Below, piece after piece: positions 43,200 to 55,417 of a DNA stretch of 64,000 nucleotides (positions are counted from its first letter, which is position 1; each line of letters opens with the position of its first letter). The notes under the pieces were generated by a model. It was not told the origin of the DNA and did not search any database. It saw only the letters and a list, made by a program, of their open reading frames with translations. Origin of the DNA: Hypericum androsaemum (taxonomy: Eukaryota; Streptophyta; Magnoliopsida; Malpighiales; Hypericaceae). The position numbers were made by a program, and so were the translations under genes. Where the stretch lies: NCBI GenBank assembly GCA_963995505.1, contig OZ023197.1, forward strand, positions 10,095,827 to 10,159,826, read 5' to 3'.

Positions 43200-46100
43200 A
43201 ACAAGACTCCTCTTGTACTTAAGCAAGACGGCATTCTGATTTTAAAACAGGCACTCGATAATTTAATGATGTTCTAAAACTGCCTCATCCCAATTAAGAA
43301 TCAACTCTTTGACTCCCATTGAGGTAAACACCCGTGTGAGTGGGCTACTTCTCTGTCCGACACGCATTAGAGTAAATGTCACTCAAATTAACATTTACAC
43401 ATGTATTGCTGACATAGCATCAAGTTCCATTGAATAGCGAATTCAACAGATGCTATTACGAGCAAAAAATTACTCACATGCAAATCCTGGGACATGATAT
43501 GTTTCTCAAACACATCTCGATGTACATCCTTGGATTTGCCTTCATATCTCACGTAGATATGGTTTCATGCTCACTTCTTTACACACAACTATTTTGCTAA
43601 GAATCTGCTCACTGATTCTCTTGAGGTAGTTAAGGATAAATAGATTAAGACTCTTCTCAATGATATCACTTCTTGCATAGCAGCTACAGAAGTAAATTAT
43701 TCTGCCCTTACAGCTCACTAGGAGATAGACACAAGTCTATTTATAGCTACTCCACGAGATAGCTACTCCAATTAGCAAGAAGAATAAATCCCATATGGAT
43801 TCTCATTCATCCACATCTCATGCCCAATAGGCATTAGTATAACCTCTCAATATTAAGTCTTGACCTTGATAACTCAAAGATGATTCTATAATCATTTTCG
43901 AGTACTTCATAATTTCCTTGACCACTTGTCAATGTGCTATGCTTGGATTAAAATAATCCATAGTATTCACTTAAAGGACATCCATCTAATCCTTTAGCTT
44001 CTAAGGTTTGTTTTTTTTTTTTTTTGATACAAGTCTTTATTCAGAAAATGACCTTTTGACTACTAGGGCATACAGGAGATTGATGTCATTACATTTAAAT
44101 CGTTAAACTCAAACGATTTCTCGAAATCTTAATTTCGAGTATGTAATCAACCTCTCTAATATCTTTTATTTCAAAATTGGCTGAAAACCACACTTTGACC
44201 TTGTTAAGATATCTTTAGTCAATTCTGGCTATTCGTATGCCATCTACATACAATATACAATGACAATTTTTCTTGAGCATTTAAAATAGACATCATGGTA
44301 CTCGTTAATCAATTCAAAATTATTCGACATGATCGAATTATGAAACGACGAGTACAACACTGTCTTGAAGACTGTATGAGGCCATGAGCAAATCTCAACA
44401 TTAGCAAACTCTACGTTTACTACCTCATTCTTTTGGATATAACCTTCTGGTTAAACCATATAGATTTCACCATCCGATTCTTCACCGACAAGTACAGCAT
44501 TTGCATATATTTGATGCAGCTCTAGATCAAATAAGTCATTATAGCCAAAATAAACCAAAAAGGTATGAATCTCACAACAACCGAGAATGACTTCTCATAG
44601 TCAATTTCATCACATTGTGTGAATGCAATAAAAACTAAGCGAGTCTTTTACGCTTAATCCCGAGAATCTATTAATTCTCAAATTGTGCCCCTTAGGTAGG
44701 TCAACATTCAACCAGTTCTTAAACATGGTTTGGTGTTATAAAAGTCATAACTTTTTTCATTGCTTTAACTAATTCATTCTAATTGGGAACCGATAGAACA
44801 TCAGAAAAATTCTTGTGTTCATTCACATCTTATAGGATTTGCTAAAAGGAATCTCACTTGCACCTTTATTCAAGAGAGCATTTCCAATACCTTCGACCTC
44901 AAGTCGTCTGTGTGGAAAACTTGTTCTTTTAGCTTCACGAATTTCTAGTGTTGATAAATATCCCATATATCCATCGTAACTAGGTATCGTATCCTACATA
45001 AGTGGCATTCTAAACTCCCACTGAAATTTAGAATTCTACTCCCACTGAGACGAAGATCAATCATACTCCCACTAAGACGAAGATCAATTCATACATCCAC
45101 TGAGATGAAGATCAATTCATACTCCTAATGAGATGAAGATCATTTTAATGAGATGAAGATCATTTTAATGAGATGAAGATCATTTTGATCATGAACTTCC
45201 GGATCAGCCGGAGGTGGTAAATATTCCTCCTCCAAAATTCTCCCACTCGGAAGGAGTGATCCAGATAATTCTAACTCATCAGTTTCAAACAAGGCAGGTC
45301 ATTACTCGCCTCTCCCAATTTAGAAAACTTATTTTTCAAGAATGTGACGTCTCGTGGTAAAACTTATATCACTTGTCCATTGCGTTGTTTTCTCAGAAAC
45401 ATGTATCTCTCAGATACTTATGAGTATTTGACAAAGACACTCTTTGTAGAGACTCACTTAGATGGACATAATAAAATTCACGCTCACAGTCTTAAGTAGC
45501 TTAGATCGAGCTTTCGACCTATCTACAGCTGGTGAGGAGTAGGAGTGACGCACTTAGAGGGCACACAAGTTGGAACATATGTGATTGTATGGAGCACATC
45601 TCCATCACATGTCTGACCATGTCAAGAAAAATTCAGTTTCTTCTTTCTGCTATCTCATTCAATTGAGGTGTGCAGAGAATAAACAACTTATGTTCAATTC
45701 ATTTCTCATCATATGAAAAATTTAAACCAGAAAATCTTACTCATGATCACGATCAATTCGTAAGGTGATCTTCCGATCTACTTGATTCTCAACATGATTC
45801 ACGAATGTCTTGAAGTAACACGAAACTTCAGACTTGCGAGAAATCAAATAGATTTGACCATATCTAAATATAGTCATCTATTAAATGCGACGGAATGATA
45901 ACAGGCCACATGCCTTACCCTCATATTCACTCGACCACATTCGTCTGAATGAATTAATTGCACCAAACAACCATATCTAGTTATTCTGCCAAATGGCTTT
46001 CATTAAGGTTTTTCCTTCTAGAAATATTCACACTTTGGCAAATTTAGTCTTCTCTAAATACCCTTTAGCCCTGCCTTCACAAGACAATTCATGTGTTCAT

Positions 46101-46400
46101 GACCAATATGGCCCATTCTAGAATATCACAACATAACATCATCTCGAGACGTTAGCAGAGTTGTGATCACGAAAAAATCCATCACTATGTAAATCTCGCA
46201 GATTAACATCCGTGATGAGAAACCATTCATTAAATAACTAGAATGAGTAAAGACTTATCCAAAAAATTAACTAGGTGTGATGTACTCAATCATCCAACGA
46301 AAACTAAGAGGCATTGAAAAATCTGAACAGACATTAAATTTCGTGAATTTCTCAGAGTATATAACACGTCATGTAGAAGCATGGTATGTGGGCTCAATCT
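43200..46400 (-). pseudogene. Decayed copia pol in the 8.2-kb element
   Basis: On the minus strand around 44253-44150 the translation reads LYVDG, then KVKVWFSANFEIKD, EVDYILEI and RNRL with an internal stop. This matches the copia RT pattern of LYVDD, then 'VKVWLS.NFEMKDLGE..YILGI'; the second catalytic Asp is Gly. Downstream in element terms (43000-42400) are traces of RNase H. Near 45070-45180 a tandem 'gagatgaagatcattttaat' repeat lies in the hinge between integrase and RT. The outer boundaries are approximate. Confidence 0.6.
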
Positions 46401-48399
46401 GCATGAGCCAACCTTTTTAACTTCTACTCGTGTGTATATACCAATATAAATGGAACTTGCTCCAGTTGGTACTCATCGAAATTCGACAAAGATTTCATGT
46501 TTCTTTGTCACATGGCCTGTCTTTATTGAATTTGTCACACACAATTAAGCGACATTCAATTAGAAGGATGGAACTAGACACATTTAATTCACTCGTAAGT
46601 GAGTTAAATGAGCGTGTCATCTCTTTGGCAGTGCAACCTCTTGCAAAGTGCTCCTTCATTTAACAGTTAAAATATTTCAGCTCAGAAATGTTAGACCTTT
46701 AGGTTCCTCTCTCCCTCAGAACTCTTCTTTTGGGTTGAGTCCGGATTGAGTCTGTTCCGTTTCTCTCTTTTGTTTTCTAGAAATTTCATTTTCCTTCACC
46801 ACAATGACCAACCTTGATATTGCTCCCACTAGAACAAACACTAGTCTCATACACCAAAGGATAGACTTTGATTGCTAAGAGGCGACCCTCTTTAAGCTCA
46901 AGGTGACAGTCTGCATTCATGAAATGCCATCACATTATCAACATGTATTTAGGTCATTCACATGACCCAATCTTGTAGGCATGAAACGGTTTGGATTTCA
47001 TGTTCAACATTGAACAGGTGGCCAGCCATAGCTAGCTTGCTGATTACATAGGACGTCTCACCTAGACACCTAGTTGTTAAGTGATCAACACTTTTATTGA
47101 GTACAACCTCAGACTAGACTATAATATCATTTATAGTCCCAAGAACCTATTGTTCTTTTAACACATAGCTTTGAGAAATTATGAAAGTTGTGTGTCAAGA
47201 ATCATTTCAGCAATACAATAATTTACTAAACACTCATAACTTTTAACTTGTATTAAAGTTCTTAACTAATCTCGAATTCGAAGAAAGTCGCGGGTATGCT
47301 TCCCCTCACCCTCCGAGAATTAATCTCAAACTTTAAATGTCAAAAGTTCTTCGCTTGGTAAATTCAAGTGGATATTTCTCATGGTTATAATCAAACAATT
47401 AAATAAACTCTTTATTTAATCAAGACAACATATGTCTTTATTGTACGATAAACTAACCATGAAAATACTCAAAGTTCTAAACACAAGTGTTCAAAAAACT
47501 TCCAACACGACCTAACAAAATTTCAAATGATTCACGCAAAAACTGGGAGGGTCAAAAATACACGACTTGGACTGGCACATATTTGATGATACTTGTGGCA
47601 CTAGGATACATGAATCTGTAAACACTTCTTTAGTGCTAAAGCGACGTACTCGTCGTCAACTTAACAATTCCATTTGTGCATTAAAGACAATTTCCTCAGA
47701 AACTCTACTTCTGCTCAAATATCCAATTAAACATTTCAAAAAATACCTTTATATGTGCCACATTGAAGATGTAGGAAAAAACTTAAATATTTCCTTTCAT
47801 CTTTCATCCTCGTTAGAAGATGCTTGGAATATTATGCACCAATCTGGTTCGCGATTATAACCTCTAGCCTAGAGACACTCTTGTATCTTTTTGTGAACAA
47901 AAAATTATGTGCTCTTCTAGCACTGTTTTACTATCCTTATACGTCCTCCACCAGATACGACACTTTGATATCTTGCCACCATGTTGCGTACAATCGCAAC
48001 ACGTGTTTTTAAAATAAAACACGAGTGGAGTTATTTTATTATTAATATATATATATATATTTTAACGTCATCGTAAACTTGCAACACGATGCAGAAACTT
48101 TGGGTGAATACTTTATTTCTCCCATGGATCGAAAATCATAATTTTCAATCTAAACGATGATGTCACGTATTAAGGATATGTTCACAATCTAGCTTTCATG
48201 TGTGATCAATATGTCATGTTTAATTTTTCATTTTATCAGTACTCATACTTCAAAAATATTGGAAAAATATATTTTCCGGACCCTTCCGAAAAAATATTAG
48301 GTTTGTCAAAAAATTATCATAACAATTTTCCAAACCATGGTTAAAAGATTCGTAATAATCTTTTTAAATTAATGAGGACCATTATTGACTTAAGAACAA

Positions 48400-49320
48400 C
48401 TTAAATCAATTTAATTTCAATAGTGAGGCCCAAAAAATTGGAAGGCCCATCAGCCTATGGAGCCCACGTTGACGTTTCAATTCAGTCAACGTAGGTTGGG
48501 CTGGGTTTCATAGCATAAGGCCCACGAGGCCCTCTACCATTTGGGCCCATACAAATATGAACACATCCATATTTCACAAAATCAGGCCCACCCTTAATTC
48601 GGCCCAGTCCGAATTTTTTTTTTTGACTAGAAAATTACGATTTTGCCCTTCTCGAGTATAAATACTCAGGCAAAAAATCCGTAAAATGACGGAAAAGCCC
48701 TTTTCACAAATCTCCTCCTTCTCCCTCTCTTCTTCTTCTTCGTCGAATCGAAGAGGAAAAAACGGCCGACCCCAACAACCACGACCACGGTGAGAGGACG
48801 ACGATTCGACGGCTGAGACCGGTCCCAACGGACTCTCCGTGGTCTCCCGAACACGTCGATAGCATCCTCGTGAACCGTCATGCCCCCGATCACCATCCCC
48901 GTCATCTTCTCCGTTCCCGCGTATCTCCGGCGTCGCCGGCTTCATCCGTACGATTCCGGCAACGTCGACGCGAAAAAATGGTACGAGGATGTCGGGGACG
49001 CAACGGGGATGCGAGAAAACTCAATTTCCGGCGTCCAAAACGTCGTATTTAGATCGGATTGAGTTGGATGTCGATTTGGGGAAAAAAGGAGCGAAATTAG
49101 GGTTCTCCCCGATTTGGGGATTGTGGCAAATATCAAAATGGTCCCTCGGGGATTCACGCGTTTGCACATAAGGACAGATTCCTTAAACGCATGAAAACTG
49201 ACAGATACATCCCTATACTTTTCACGCGTGTGCAGAATAAGGACGATCTCCTTATACGTGGTCCGCGCACAAATTTCACATAGATCCCCAGGGTTTGAAA
49301 TTATATCAAGAAAGGACAAC
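48400..49320 (-). other. GC-rich leader region of the 8.2-kb copia
   Basis: Unlike the AT-rich interior, 48640-49130 is rich in G, C and CpG. It contains a perfect palindrome around a TATA motif (GAGTATAAATACTC, about 48654-48667), a CT-rich CTTCTCCCTCTCTTCTTCTTC tract and short open frames in both directions (minus 48574-48945, plus 48880-49062). On the plus strand this order (TATA, CT-rich leader, ATG) mimics a plant promoter plus first exon. On the minus strand it is the normal place for a copia untranslated leader. I cannot decide between a captured gene fragment and a leader. Confidence 0.5.
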
Positions 49321-49435
49321 AGTAGGTTTTTCCAAAGAAAAACCTTTACCAGAAAAATCCGATTTTAACACATAAATATTACAAAAAACATTTTCTTTGT
49401 AAAAATCATTCTAAAACCAGAACAAAGCTTCATAT

Positions 49436-49448
49436 GGCTCTGATACCA
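49436..49448 (-). other. Primer-binding site of the 8.2-kb copia
   Basis: TGGTATCAGAGCC on the minus strand, adjacent to the 5' LTR; initiator-Met tRNA type. Confidence 0.88.
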
Positions 49449-49449
49449 A

Positions 49450-50005
49450 TTTAGGGATTCAAACATGCAATCTTACAATCATAATTATAAGCATAATTGC
49501 AAGAATCCAAATAGCCATAAATCAAATATACTTATCTCTTGAAGTGCAGATTCCATCTCGAGAAGTATTCGTCACAGGATCGTTGTAATGGAAGCTTTGT
49601 CACCGGTAACCTTGCTTACGAACTTATTCGAAGCAAGATTAATTTCCACGGATTAAATACCAACTAGAGGATTGAGAGAATTTGTGGGTTTTGTTCATCT
49701 CAAGAAGAAGAAGCCATAGCTTCTCTTCGATGCTGCCAGGAGCTCCATCCCACACCCACCTTATATGATCATGTCATCTTTTATCCCCAAAAATTGCCGC
49801 CCCATTATCTTTTCCTCAAGACAAGGGATAAAGCCTCCATTATCTTTCCCTTTACAAAAGGGATGAAGCCACAACCATTTAATGTGGCAAACATAATGCC
49901 ACCACATGATGTTTCAACTTTACACATGTCAAGTCATGGATTTTTGGTAATTACATAATACCCACATGGTACTAGATGGATCAACTTGGGTGAAAATATC
50001 TAACA
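49450..50005 (-). repeat. 5' LTR of the 8.2-kb copia
   Basis: Identical to 41831-42386 apart from the three outermost bases next to the primer site. Confidence 0.92.
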
Positions 50006-50294
50006 CCTTCCTCCGTAGGGAATCTAAGTCACTTGTCACTCGTCTCATTGTGTTTCAACAACTTGGAAGGGTCAATTCGTCCATCCATTGGAAATTTCCA
50101 AAATCTGAATTACCTCATTCTCGACTCGAATAACCTCACTGGACATATACCCCAGGAGATCCTAAATATTTCTTCGTTATCAGCATACTTGGGACTTTCT
50201 AGTAATCACTTATCAGGCAGCTTTGTTGGAAATGGATTTGAAGTTAAAGGCTGAAAGAGTGTGGATCGTAGCTCTCAACTCTCAATTGTAAGTT

Positions 50295-52535
50295 TGATGG
50301 AGATAAGGAATGATAATTTAATTAGTAATTATCTATAGTTTGATTATTATTATTAGGAATTTTAATTATAGTAGAATTATAAGTATTAGGTTTCTTTTAG
50401 TTTTCTATAAATAGGACTTTTTTCTATTATTTTAGGTGGTTAAATTTGATTAATACAAAGGTTTTTCCTAGTTATCTATCGCTTTATGGTATTCTTAGAA
50501 TCAAAGGATTGAGACTTTTATCGTATTTTTTGGGTATTCACAGAATCAATAGATTCACGATTCCTATCCACGTTCCCCTGCATCAGTTGGTATCAAGAGC
50601 CACGTTCGTTCCTCGTGTTGTTCGATCGTGCTTGATCCTTCCTGATCGGAGTTTGTTCTATCCAAAAAAATTAAAAAAAGAGGTTCAGGTTCGTTTTGAG
50701 GGTTTTGGGAGAAGAGCCAATCAACGTCGACGCTCGCTCAACCGACTACAGCCGTTTAGCCTGTGCCTCGCTCCAGCCACCACAGAACTAGCCCCATAGT
50801 GCATCCCACCGCCTGCATCGTCTCCCCCTGTTCACGCTGTAGCCGCGTCGTCCGTGAGGAGAGCTAAGGTGTCGTGACCAATCCCAAGGTTGGGGTTCGT
50901 GGGTTTTGAAAACCTAAACTACATCGAACTACCAATGCCCGCATCGCGAACCACCTAAGCAACTTCTTCGATCCGCCCGCTCAGCACTATGGCCAGCCAC
51001 CATCACTCCGGTTCTTGATTTGGTTTGATTTCGCCCCCTTTTCTAAAATTAAGGTCTCGCTCAATTTTGGATTTTTTGTACTGAATCTGAGTTTTGGATA
51101 ATTTTGAGGACCTCTTGGTAATTTTTTGGCCTTGTGTACTGCTTGAGCATTTTTCAGACATTGGTGACTTGTTCATAATTTGTCAGTAGGTTAATTAATA
51201 TTTGGTCCCATCTATTTTGCCAAATTATAGATTGATCCCTTTGGGCTAAATTGAAGATGCTTCCTACTTTGCGTGACTTTCCTTATCTCGATTGGGAAAT
51301 TTTGAGAAGGGACTTCACAAAGTAGTTTGTCAATGTAGAGATATACTTTGATGTTCACAACTTTACGGAGCTAGATAGAGTCAGATTTTTCAAACGATGA
51401 TTGCAAGATGATCTTATGCAGTGGTGGCCTGATATAAATCTTCGACGACAATGATGTGGTAAGCAGAAAATATCTCAATGGCCTAAGATGAAAGAGAAGC
51501 TGATTTATGCTTTGTTTTCTTAATATGCTTACAAAATTTGGAATACTGTTGGTAACAAGCATCGTCACTTTTGGGAACAATATGATCGTTAAATGGTCCA
51601 GAAGTTGCATGAACTTCAAGCTAATTTGGACAATTTGAGATAGAGATGGTAGGGATCTTGAGGAAAAAACAGAGTGCACCATCCAAAAAAGTTGAAGATG
51701 CTATAGTTTGGGAAGAGATTGGTGAATCCACTGATGACTTATTTGGTGAACCAATTTATGACTCTTACCTTGAAGAGGAGGACGAGGTTGATGTAAACAA
51801 TGGTGAACTAATTTATGACTCTTACCCTGATGAGGAGGATGAGGTTGATGTAGTTATTTGTAACTCTAGACTTGAAGACTCTACTAAGGATGATGAGTTA
51901 GTGAATGAGGCCATACCCTACATAAACCATGATTATGAGGTTCAATATGTCGAACATATTAACTTTCTCGGTGTTGACAAGTTTTGAATATGTTGGAGCT
52001 TCTCCTTTACTAAATATGTGGAATACCCTCAAGGATGTTGAAAGATATGCTCGAAGACGTGAGTTCTTGGTCTTTAACCTGAAGACTATATATGATTGTA
52101 AGATTTTCGAATATTTGTTCTCTTGGGATAGAAGATATCAAGTGTCACTACGTCGCTCAAAAGTATTCAAGAGTGCCTGTACGAAGATGTCAAACAGGCC
52201 GATGACACCAAATTTGAGGGCAAATTTCTTTAACCGGGGGAGAATAATGGAGATAATAAATTATATTAAATTAGTAATTATCTATAGTTTGATTATTATT
52301 ATTAGGAGTTTTAATTATAGTAGAATTATAAGTATTAGGTTTCTTTTAGTTTTCTATAAATAGGACCTTTCTCTATTATTTTTAGTGGTTGAATTTGATT
52401 AACACAAAGATTTTTTCGAGTTATCTGTCGCTTTCCGATATTCTTAAAATCAATGGATCGAGACTTTTTTCGTATTTTTTTGGGTATTCACAGAATCAAC
52501 GGATTCACGATTCCTATCCACGTTTCCTTGCATCA
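50295..52535 (+). mobile_element. Small gag-only Ty3/gypsy-type element nested in a copia LTR
   Basis: LTRs 50295-50585 and 52245-52535, 291 bp each, with ends TGATG and CATCA (right start decayed to TAATG). They share AGTAATTATCTATAGTTTG, 'ttctataaatagga' (TATA box) and 'ggattcacgattcctatccacg'. A primer site TTGGTATCAAGAGCC follows the left LTR at 50587-50601, and polypurine GGGGGAGAA precedes the right LTR. Target flanks are AAGTT and AAATT. The 1.66-kb interior has decayed gag-like sequence (WEILRRDFTK, DDLMQWWPDI) and an acidic repeat frame at 51646-51987 with two EPIYDSYLEEEDEVDV-like units. There is no protease, RT or integrase, so it depended on another element. Confidence 0.85.
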
Positions 52536-52880
52536 AAATTTAAGGAAAACTGAATTTTATTACACTAAAAAAACTTTGTCGTACACCTCACTTTATTTCT
52601 TAAAGACTCGCTTTTATTTTGTCACTCAATTACAAGTCTTTCATTTGCTAACTCATTTGCCTATTTATAGATAGTGCTCACCGATTTTCCTAGAGAAAAA
52701 TATCTTACATCACACTTAGATTTCTCTAAAAAACTTTGACCCTAAACTTATCTAGATAACTCCACGGACTTTTAGTACAACCAAGAAAACTCTAGATAAA
52801 CTAGAGTAATCTAGATAATTCTCACTATATCTAAATAATTCTAGACTAGTATAAACACAAATCAAGTTTATTTTTCAACA

Positions 52881-53236
52881 TCCTCCCTTAAACTTGATTT
52901 GCTGATAACTCTGAGTATTTCTCGCAACTTGATGAAGACTTCATGCTTTAGTGGCTTTGTGAATATATCCGCGACTTGGTTTTGAGACTTCATGTAATTC
53001 AATTGCACCTTATTCTCCGATATATAATCTCTGATAAAATGGTACAGAGTGTCAATGTGCTTGCTGTGGTCATGGAATACTAGATTCTTTGCTAAAGCTA
53101 TTGTTGACTTGTTGTCCACATATATCGTAGTCGGTTCTTCATGCTCCATTTTTAGCTCCTTCATTAAAATCCTTAACCATATCAAGTGATAGACACACAA
53201 TACTGCTGCAACATACTCAGCTTCACAGGTGGAGAG
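52881..53236 (-). pseudogene. Copia RNase H end, copy 1
   Basis: The minus-strand frame (53200-52868) reads EEPTTIYVDNKSTIALAKN, then HIDTLYHFIRDYI and NQVADIFTKPLKHEVFIKL, the standard copia RNase H C-terminus, followed by the LTR at 52880. Upstream it is joined abruptly at about 53237 to an LTR fragment. Confidence 0.85.
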
Positions 53237-53319
53237 TGAGTAATCTAGATAATTCTACAACTCACTATATCCAGATAATTATAGACTAGTATAAATATAA
53301 ATCAAGTTTACTTTTCAAC
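53237..53319 (-). repeat. Extra partial LTR between two RNase H copies
   Basis: 'taatctagataattctacaactcac' through ACTAGTATAAATATAAATCA to TTTTCAACA matches the inner end of this element's LTRs (52790-52880 and 55560-55641). Confidence 0.85.
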
Positions 53320-54117
53320 ATTCTCCCTTAAACTTGATTTGCCGATAACTCTGAGTATTTCTTACAACTTGATGAAGACTTCATGCTTTAGTGGCTTTGT
53401 GAATATATCTGCGACTTGGTCTTGAGGCTTCATGTGTTTCAATTGCACCTTATTTCCCGTTATACAATCTATGATAAAATGGTACCGAGTGTCGATGAGC
53501 TTGCTGCGGTCATGGAACACTGGATTCTTTGCTAAAGCTATTGTTGACTTGTTGTCCACATATGTTATAGTCGGTTCTTCCTGCTCCATTTTTAGCTCCT
53601 TCATCAAACTCCTTAACCATATCGCGTGATAGACACATGATGCTGCTGTGACATACTCAGCTTCACAAGTGGAGAGTGTAATAATAGGTTGCTTCTTGAA
53701 ACTCCAAGTGAAGCCTGTATCTCTGAGAAAAAAATATGAATCCAGTAGTGCTTTTTCTTATATCTAAGTCTCCAGCCCAATCGCTATCACTATATCCAAC
53801 AAATTTATATCTTTCCAATGATAAGTAAAATAGTCTAAAATCAAGCGTACCTTTTATATAGAACAAAATTCTCTTGGCAACCTTCATGTGAGTAGTCGTA
53901 GGTGCCTCTAGGTAAACGACTGACGAGTCCAACTCCATAGAGAATATCTAGCCTTGTACATATTAAGTATCTTAAGCTTCCATCGAGATTCTTGTAAAGA
54001 GTTGGATTGATCTTCTCGCCTCCGTGAATCTTTAATAGCTTAATTCTGTATTTTATGGGAGTAACTGTTGGATTGCATTTATCCATTTTACATCTCTTAA
54101 GTATTTCTCTTGCATAT
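53320..54117 (-). pseudogene. Copia RNase H, copy 2, and RT/RNase H connection
   Basis: Minus-strand frames 53607-53362, 53938-53663 and 54086-53841 carry YVDNKSTIALAKNPVFHDRS, YKFVGYSDSDWAGDLDIRKS (first RNase H Asp region) and SLRYLICTRLDILYGVGLVS in different frames, so at least two frameshifts separate them. Copy 2 differs from copy 1 at roughly one base in twelve by eye. Confidence 0.8.
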
Positions 54118-54775
54118 TCTTCTTAAGATATAAATATCTCATTATTCTGTTGTTTCATTTCGAGCCCAAGATAGTTTGACATGAGACTGATATCCGTCAT
54201 CTCAAATTCACTTGTCATCACTTTCTTGAATTCTTCGAACATTATCAGATTATTACCGGTAAAGATCAAATCAACCACGTATAGGCAGGCGATCAACTTA
54301 TCTCCTTTATCATTCACAGTCACATAGAGAGCATGTTCATGCGAACATTTACTGAAATTATTTTCTTGGAAGTACTCATCGATTCTACTGTACCACGCCC
54401 TCGGTACTTGTTTTAGGCCATATAAAGCCCTTTTCATCTTCAAGACTTTATCTCTATATCCTTTGACTTGATACCCCGGTGGCTGCTTAACGTATACATT
54501 CTCTTCAAGATGTCCATTTAGAAAGGCAGACTTGACGTCCATTTGATGGATTTTCCATCTATTTTGATTAGCTAGAGAAATAATTAATCTAATAGTTTTA
54601 AGAAGAGCAACATAAGCAAATACCTCATCATTGTTGATGCCTTCTCTTTGATTATAGCCTTTAACAACCAATCTTGCTTTGTATCTTTCAAATTCTTCTT
54701 TGGCATTTTTCTTGGCTTTATACACCAACTTTACTCCAATTGCTCTTTGTCCCTTTGGAAGTGTTGCGAGTTCCT
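54118..54775 (-). pseudogene. Copia reverse transcriptase
   Basis: The minus-strand frame 54728-54123 reads YKARLVVKGYNQREGI, IHQMDVKSAFLNGHLEENVY, VKQPPGY, ALYGLKQVPRAWYSRID and then CLYVVDLIFTGN. Copia RT has YVDD at the last site, so one catalytic Asp is Val. A stop upstream at 54729-54775 ends the link to integrase. Confidence 0.85.
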
Positions 54776-55090
54776 AGGTATTGTTCTTTTCTATAGCCTT
54801 GATTTCTTCATTCATCGCCTTTCTCCATCTTTCACTTTTCACAGCTTCTTGGAAATACTTTTTGAATCACTATCTGCAAAGAGACAAAAGAGAGATACAT
54901 TGTCTCTGTATGTATAATCTAAACCCTGTAGAAGCCTTTAGCTCGAGCTTTCATCTAATGATGATGGATCATTATGAGGTACTATTGGAGATGATGGAGG
55001 TGGTGAAGTAGCTCGAGCAACTGGTTCTGGTGATTCTTCTTCTTCTAAGATAGGGAAAAAATTATAATTCTTTTTTTGAACACTAAAATC

Positions 55091-55417
55091 CTAGATGCCT
55101 TCTTCATCGAACTCCACATCTCTGCTTATGACGACCTTTTGGGTTATCGAATCATACAACTTGTATCCCTTAGATCGAGAGTTATAACCGATGAATATAT
55201 ACTTGGCACTCCTGTCATCAAGCTTTGATCTCATCTGACTCCGCGCATGAGCATATGCATTGCTTCCGAATACTTGCAAATGTGAGACACCGGATTTTAT
55301 TCTACTCCATGCTTCTAGAGGAGTCATGTTCCACACACTTCTTATAGGACATCAGTTTATCAAATAAACTGCATAATCAATTTCTTCTGCCCAAAACTTC
55401 TTGGGCACTCTCTGTGT
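55091..55417 (-). pseudogene. Copia integrase C-terminal fragment
   Basis: MTPLEAWSRIKSGVSHLQVF, GSNAYAHARSQMRSKLDDRS and IGYNSRSKGYKLYD are the copia integrase C-terminal motifs. The sequence is cut at about 55417, where truncated LTR follows. The integrase catalytic core is absent. Confidence 0.8.

Larger units (their letters stand above)
41831..50005 (-). mobile_element. Ty1/copia element, identical LTRs, decayed interior
   Basis: 8175 bp, TSD CCTTC at 41826-41830 and 50006-50010, inserted in an LRR of RLK-4. LTRs are 41831-42386 and 49450-50005 (556 bp each). They match at every position I compared except the first three. In element orientation they start TGTTAGATATTTTCACCC. The primer site TGGTATCAGAGCC lies at 49436-49448 and a polypurine-like GAGTGGGAGA at 42387-42397. 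The interior has no open frame above about 125 codons, yet RT sequence is recognisable on the minus strand. The element is recent but could only have moved using another element's proteins. Confidence 0.9.

Noticed and set aside
48574..48945. 123-residue minus-strand frame in the copia leader
   Set aside because: CpG-rich low-complexity sequence with overlapping frames on both strands; no domain recognised.
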